Part shown: piece after piece, positions 60,302 through 64,000 of the stretch | How positions within the stretch are numbered: the stretch's first letter is position 1 | Layout: every line of letters begins with the position of its first letter | Source: CAYQSU01 sp964420325 | GTDB lineage: Bacteria > Pseudomonadota > Alphaproteobacteria > Rhodospirillales > Defluviicoccaceae | Reading direction: 5' to 3' | DNA: 64,000 nucleotides | Assembly (NCBI GenBank): GCA_964420325.1 | Contig: CAYQSU010000001.1 | Span: 43,339-107,338, forward strand | The notes under the pieces: generated by a model | Told to the model about the DNA's origin: nothing | The model's database searches: none | The model's input: the letters and a program-made list of their open reading frames with translations, nothing else | Made by a program: the position numbers and the translations under genes

Positions 60302-61747
60302 ATGGATCTGCGTCCGATCGTTCTGGTCGTCGGTGTTCTCCTCATCATCCTTGCCGTCGGCATGATGGTGCCGGCGGTCGTCGATGCCCTCTACGGCCAT
60401 CCCGATTGGCAGGTGTTCGCCACCGCCGCCGCCGTAACCCTGTTCTTCGGCGTCGCGATGGCATTGTCCTCCCGGGCGACCAAGTTCCGCATCGGCGTCC
60501 GCCAGGCTTTCGTCCTGACGACGGTAAGCTGGGTGGCGATCACCGTGTTCAGCTCGCTTCCGTTCATGTTCTCCGAGCCAGCGATGAGCTTCACCGACGC
60601 CTTCTTTGAAGCGATGTCGGGAGTGACGACGACCGGATCGACGGTGATCGTCGGCCTTGATGCGGCGCCGCCCGGGCTCCTGCTCTGGCGCGGGCTGCTG
60701 CAGTGGCTGGGCGGTCTCGGCATCATCGTGATGGCGATCGCCGTGCTGCCGATACTGGGTGTCGGCGGCATGCAGATGTTCCGCGTCGAGGCGTTCGAGA
60801 CCGGCGAGAAGGCGCTGCCGCGGGCGGCGCAGATTTCGGCGGCGCTCAGCATCATCTATCTGGCGCTCACCTCGGTGTGTGCCGCGGCGCTGTGGCTTGC
60901 GGGGATGAACGGCCTCGAGGCGGTGGTCCATGCCATGACGGCGATCGCCACCGGGGGCTTCTCCACCTCGGACGGATCCATCGGCCATTTCGACAGCGCC
61001 GTGATCGACGCCATCGTCACTTGCGCCATGATCGCGGGCAGCCTGCCGTTCATTCTTTACCTTCGGTCGGTCCAGGGGCACCCGCGGTTGCTGGTTCGCG
61101 ACAGCCAGGTGCAGTGGTTCTTTGCGATCCTGGCGGCGGCGGTCGTCCTCGCCGCCCTGTTTCTGTGGCTTGAGGCGGGGTACGAGCTGCCTTCGGCCGT
61201 CCGCTACGCCGCCTTCAACGTCGTCTCGGTCATGACCGGCACCGGCTTCGCCACCTCGGACTACTGGCTCTGGGGCGGCTTCGCCGGACCGATCTTCTTC
61301 TATCTCATGTTCATCGGCGGCTGCACCGGCTCGACGACGTGCGGCATCAAGATATTCCGCTTCCAGGTGCTGTGGGCGGCCACCAACACCCAGTTCAACC
61401 ACCTGATCCGGCCGCACGGGGTGTTCATCCCCTACTACAACCAGCGCCCGATTCCCGACGAGGTCATCATCTCGGTGATGAGCTTCTTCTTCGTGTTTGG
61501 CGTCTCTTTTGCGGTGCTTGCCGTAGGCTTGGGGCTGATGGGCCTCGATTTCGTCACCGCCGTCTCCAGCGCCGCGACCGCCATCTGCAACGTCGGCCCG
61601 GCACTGGGTCCCATCGTCGGGCCCGCCGGCACTTTCCAGTCGCTGCCGGACGGCGCGAAGTGGCTGATGTCCGCCGGCATGCTGCTCGGCCGCCTGGAGC
61701 TGTTCACCGTGCTGATGCTGCTGCGGCCGGGGTTCTGGCGGGGATGA
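60302..61747 (+). CDS. trkH: TrkH-family potassium uptake protein
   Basis: A 481-residue K+ channel-like transporter. The four selectivity-filter loops are visible: SGVTTTGSTV, TAIATGGFSTSDGS, VSVMTGTGFATSDY and SAATAICNVGPALGPIVG, each followed by its pore helix. FIGGCTGSTTCGIKIFRFQVLW is the conserved TM region with the cytoplasmic gate. It needs a TrkA/KtrA-type regulatory subunit, which is not adjacent. A GTG at 60299 directly precedes the ATG used. It lies seven bases before argE, so they share a transcript without obvious metabolic link. Confidence 0.94.
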   Translation: MDLRPIVLVVGVLLIILAVGMMVPAVVDALYGHPDWQVFATAAAVTLFFGVAMALSSRATKFRIGVRQAFVLTTVSWVAITVFSSLPFMFSEPAMSFTDAFFEAMSGVTTTGSTVIVGLDAAPPGLLLWRGLLQWLGGLGIIVMAIAVLPILGVGGMQMFRVEAFETGEKALPRAAQISAALSIIYLALTSVCAAALWLAGMNGLEAVVHAMTAIATGGFSTSDGSIGHFDSAVIDAIVTCAMIAGSLPFILYLRSVQGHPRLLVRDSQVQWFFAILAAAVVLAALFLWLEAGYELPSAVRYAAFNVVSVMTGTGFATSDYWLWGGFAGPIFFYLMFIGGCTGSTTCGIKIFRFQVLWAATNTQFNHLIRPHGVFIPYYNQRPIPDEVIISVMSFFFVFGVSFAVLAVGLGLMGLDFVTAVSSAATAICNVGPALGPIVGPAGTFQSLPDGAKWLMSAGMLLGRLELFTVLMLLRPGFWRG

Positions 61748-61754
61748 CCGGCAC

Positions 61755-62915
61755 ATGAGCCTCGATGCCGCCGTTGGCCTGCTCGCCCGTCTCGTCGCCT
61801 TCGACACGATCTCGTCCAGGCCGAACCGTCCGTTGATCGACTTCGTCGCCGGATGCCTCCGGCAGTCGGGCGTCGAGGCCCGCCTCGTCGAGAGCCCGGA
61901 TGGCAGCAAGGCCAGCCTCTACGCCACGATCGGCCCGCCGGTCGCGGGCGGCGTGGTGCTCTCCGGGCACACCGATGTCGTTCCGGTCGCGGGGCAAGCA
62001 TGGCGCACGGACCCGTTCACGCTGGTCGCGCGCGAGGGCCGGCTCTATGGGCGCGGCAGCGCCGACATGAAAGGCTTCATCGCGGCGGTCCTCGCCGCGC
62101 TGCCGGGGTTCTGCCGGCGCCGGCTGCGGGTGCCCATCCATCTCGCCTTCTCCTACGACGAGGAGGTCGGGTGCCTCGCGGCGCCGGAGCTGATCAAGCG
62201 CCTGCTCGCCGCGGTGCCGCGGCCGGCCCTGGCCATCGTCGGAGAGCCCTCAGAGATGAAGCCGGCCAACCGCCACCGCGGCATCGCCCTCTTTGAAACC
62301 GTGGTGACCGGCCATGCCGGCCACGCCTCGTCGCCGGAGGCGGGGGTCAACGCGATCAGCTTCGCGGCCCTCTGTATCGCCTTTCTCGACGGCCTCAATG
62401 CCCGCTTCCGAAAGCTCTCCACAGCCGACGCGGAGCCGGGTGCCGACGCCGCCTCGGTCAACGTCGGCACGATCGCAGGCGGCGCGGCGGTCAACGTCAT
62501 CGCCGGCGAGTGCCGGTTCGGTTGGGAATGCCGCCCGAGCCCCGACATGGACACGGCCGAGGCTGTCCGCGCCCTCGATGCCTACGTCGAGGCGGAACTC
62601 CTGCCCCAGATGCGGGCGCGGGCGCCCGAGAGCGGCATTCGGAGCCGGCAGCTACTGTCGGTGCCGCCGCTCGTGCCGCAGGCGGGCTCGCCCGCCGAAG
62701 CGCTGGCCTTGAGGCTCACCGGCCGGAACACGCTGGGCTCCGTTCCCTTCGCCTCCGAGGCCGGGCAGTTCCAGGACGCCGGCATCCCTGCCGTCATCGT
62801 CGGCCCGGGCAGTGCGGCCCAGGCCCACCAGCCGGACGAATTCGTGGCGCTGGACCAGATCGCGGCCTGCCTCGCCTTCCTCGACCGGCTCGGCGCCTGG
62901 GCCGAGACGGGCTGA
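61755..62915 (+). CDS. argE: Acetylornithine deacetylase (M20 family)
   Basis: A 386-residue M20 metallo-deacetylase for arginine biosynthesis, releasing ornithine from N-acetylornithine. Metal ligands and catalytic residues are in VLSGHTDVVPVAGQAW, YGRGSADMKGFIA, FSYDEEVGCLAA (catalytic Glu) and VGEPSEM. The final His is in AQAHQPDEFV. The dimerisation insert includes GHAGHASSPEAGVNAI. Length equals characterised ArgE (about 385). ArgE is favoured over DapE by the DTISSRPN start and GEPSEM motif, though M20 specificity is hard to fix from sequence. Confidence 0.9.
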   Translation: MSLDAAVGLLARLVAFDTISSRPNRPLIDFVAGCLRQSGVEARLVESPDGSKASLYATIGPPVAGGVVLSGHTDVVPVAGQAWRTDPFTLVAREGRLYGRGSADMKGFIAAVLAALPGFCRRRLRVPIHLAFSYDEEVGCLAAPELIKRLLAAVPRPALAIVGEPSEMKPANRHRGIALFETVVTGHAGHASSPEAGVNAISFAALCIAFLDGLNARFRKLSTADAEPGADAASVNVGTIAGGAAVNVIAGECRFGWECRPSPDMDTAEAVRALDAYVEAELLPQMRARAPESGIRSRQLLSVPPLVPQAGSPAEALALRLTGRNTLGSVPFASEAGQFQDAGIPAVIVGPGSAAQAHQPDEFVALDQIAACLAFLDRLGAWAETG

Positions 62916-63059
62916 GACAGGCGAACGGCCGCACGCAAGGCCGCGCGAAAATCCCCGCCAGATATCTGCGTTAGAGGATAAGGTCGGCCGCGACCTTCGC
63001 AAGATCCCTCCAAGCATATCCGGAGCTTGGGCTTTGCCGCGCGAACATCCTGTCGGCAT

Positions 63060-63097
63060 AGTTATTCGGGGTGGGGAATAACTGAGAATGCTTCTCA
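63060..63097. promoter_or_regulatory. Two perfect operator-like palindromes upstream of the hydrogenase
   Basis: AGTTATTC (63060-63067) and GAATAACT (63076-63083) form an 8-bp inverted repeat around GGGGTGGG. Overlapping its last base, TGAGAATGCTTCTCA (63083-63097) is a perfect 6-3-6 palindrome in the TGA-N9-TCA form described for iron-responsive operators in alphaproteobacteria. They lie about 165-200 bases before the hydrogenase ATG in an AT-rich region. Confidence 0.5.
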
Positions 63098-63127
63098 AAA
63101 TAAACACGACAGAAGCCCCATAAAAAC

Positions 63128-63170
63128 TGCAACAAAACCGTTGCAAGCTCCGGCCACCCTCTGCCATAAC
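63128..63170 (+). promoter_or_regulatory. Putative hydrogenase promoter with overlapping inverted repeat
   Basis: TTGCAA (63141-63146), an 18-base spacer and CATAAC (63165-63170) could be a sigma70-type promoter. The palindrome TGCAAC-N6-GTTGCA (63128-63145) overlaps the -35, a good place for a regulator. I see no sigma54 GG-N10-GC element with correct spacing. Confidence 0.35.
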
Positions 63171-63257
63171 TCCACAGTGCTGCCGCTACGGCGATGGAGC
63201 AGTGGGGCAGCAGCGATAGTAATAATCAATTACAAGCATTTCTTGGGAGGGAGCGTT

Positions 63258-64000
63258 ATGTCCTCTGCCTTGATCGATGCGGGTGCGAGCCGTCTCGGCG
63301 ACCTCGACGGCTATCGCGGTGCCCTCGGCGGCCTCAATCGACGGGATTTCCTCAAGTTCTGCACCGGCGTCGCGGCGTTTCTCGGCCTCGAGCCGGGGCT
63401 CGGCGTGCGCATCGCCAACGCCGCGACCGGCGCCGCCCGCCCGACGGTGTTCTGGCTGTCGGGTCAGGCCTGCACCGGCTGCACGGAGTCGCTCTTGCGC
63501 TCCCATCACCCCACGGTCGACACGCTCATTCTGGACATGATCTCGCTGGACTACCACGAGACCCTGAATGCCGGCGCCGGGCACCAGGCCGAGGACTTCA
63601 GGGACCAGTCGATGAAGCGCAACTGGGGCAAGTACGTGCTCATCGTCGACGGCGCGATCCCGACCAAGGACGGTGGCATCCACTGCAAGGTCGCCGGCGA
63701 GACGTTCCTTGACAGCGTCAGGTATGCCGCGGACGGAGCCGCCTACATCATCGCCATGGGCTCGTGCTCGTCATGGGGCGGCATTCCGTCGAGCGATCCC
63801 AACCCGACTCTGGCCAAGTCGGCCCAGGAGGTTCTGCCCGACAAGACCGTCGTCAACATACCGGGATGCCCGCCCAACGCTTACAACCTGCTCTCCACCG
63901 TCCTCTACATCCTCACCTTCGGCAAGGTCCCCGATCTCGACGACAAGAACCGGCCGAGGTTCGCCTACGGCCGGCTCATCCACGAGAACTGCGAGCGCCG
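63258..64000 (+). CDS. [NiFe] hydrogenase small subunit, group 1 (partial)
   Basis: The first 247 residues of an exported hydrogenase small subunit; the gene continues past the window. A twin-arginine signal (NRRDFLKF, residues 27-34) ends near AANA. Proximal-cluster cysteines are C72 and C75 (SGQACTGCTESLL), C170 (MGSCSSWGG) and C204 (PGCPPN). Gly74 and Gly175 stand where oxygen-tolerant enzymes carry two extra cysteines, so a standard proximal [4Fe-4S] is expected. GGGAGGGAG precedes ATG 63258. The large subunit should follow outside the window. The CTGCTESLLR form resembles the Isp-associated HynS group, which is inference. Confidence 0.95.
   Translation, partial: MSSALIDAGASRLGDLDGYRGALGGLNRRDFLKFCTGVAAFLGLEPGLGVRIANAATGAARPTVFWLSGQACTGCTESLLRSHHPTVDTLILDMISLDYHETLNAGAGHQAEDFRDQSMKRNWGKYVLIVDGAIPTKDGGIHCKVAGETFLDSVRYAADGAAYIIAMGSCSSWGGIPSSDPNPTLAKSAQEVLPDKTVVNIPGCPPNAYNLLSTVLYILTFGKVPDLDDKNRPRFAYGRLIHENCER

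Noticed and set aside
62916..63257. A sigma54 (-24/-12) promoter for the hydrogenase
   Set aside because: The nearest GG...GC pair (about 63152-63164) has a spacer of nine instead of ten bases and lacks the TGGCAC/TTGC context.

Overview
The window is high-GC DNA from an alphaproteobacterium. Rhodospirillales is my guess from the gene set (FLpS-type housekeeping cluster, BluB under a cobalamin riboswitch, MsrPQ, stand-alone TrkH, a periplasmic [NiFe] hydrogenase); this is inference, since no rRNA or marker tree is available. It reads as ordinary chromosome from a scaffolded assembly: positions 59102-59201 are 100 Ns that interrupt a tam-like methyltransferase and apaG.

Layout. 1-6100: two unrecognised proteins, a ferritin-like protein, an orphan antitoxin followed by the C-terminal stump of its RelE/ParE toxin, a DUF547 protein, a lemA-TPM-TPM cell-envelope cluster and a small hypothetical gene behind an AT-rich promoter island. 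6100-11250: ChaC, a GlcG/HbpS-like protein, a CDF metal exporter, a sulfotransferase, a 1-Cys peroxiredoxin, YceI and cytochrome b561. 11250-12002: relics of IS3-family transposase genes in opposite orientations beside tRNA-Arg(CCG). 12000-17100: lipoprotein hydrolase plus ABC ATPase, then a zinc-finger protein coupled to polA. 17100-25550 (mostly minus strand): MscS-type channel, RND efflux pump, MsrP/MsrQ. 25700-36020: GST, SDR protein, NfeD/stomatin pair, a zinc-ribbon/cyclase/ATPase/TPR protein, a hydrolase and two glycosyltransferases. 36050-43300: the classical translation cluster thrS-infC-rpmI-rplT-pheS-pheT. 43450-46450: chemoreceptor, PAS_5 protein, small membrane protein, SRAP/YedK. 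46450-49000: a probable small RNA, then a two-subunit sodium:solute symporter closed by a strong terminator. 49000-54000: Yip1-like protein, hybrid histidine kinase, OmpR-type regulator, MFS transporter. 54160-58500: acyl-CoA ligase, B12 riboswitch with bluB, acyl-CoA dehydrogenase, a tiny membrane protein. 58500-62915: tam, gap, apaG, folE, trkH, argE. 62916-64000: a palindrome-rich control region and the start of a [NiFe] hydrogenase small subunit that runs off the window.

Functional links. The translation cluster has two start sites with features beyond plain ATG initiation: an ATA start inferred for infC and a hairpin abutting the thrS ATG. polA appears to start at CTG, coupled to the preceding stop. 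Envelope and redox stress functions recur: MsrPQ, peroxiredoxin, YceI/b561, GST, ChaC, TPM/LemA, NfeD/stomatin, RND pump. The most interesting unexplained signals are non-coding: the two-hairpin RNA near 46.57-46.64 kb, with an exposed CCTCCC, and the set of perfect inverted repeats upstream of the hydrogenase, one of them in the TGA-N9-TCA form of alphaproteobacterial iron operators. I saw no CRISPR array, prophage or intact insertion sequence. No single locus stands out as a clearly new protein system.
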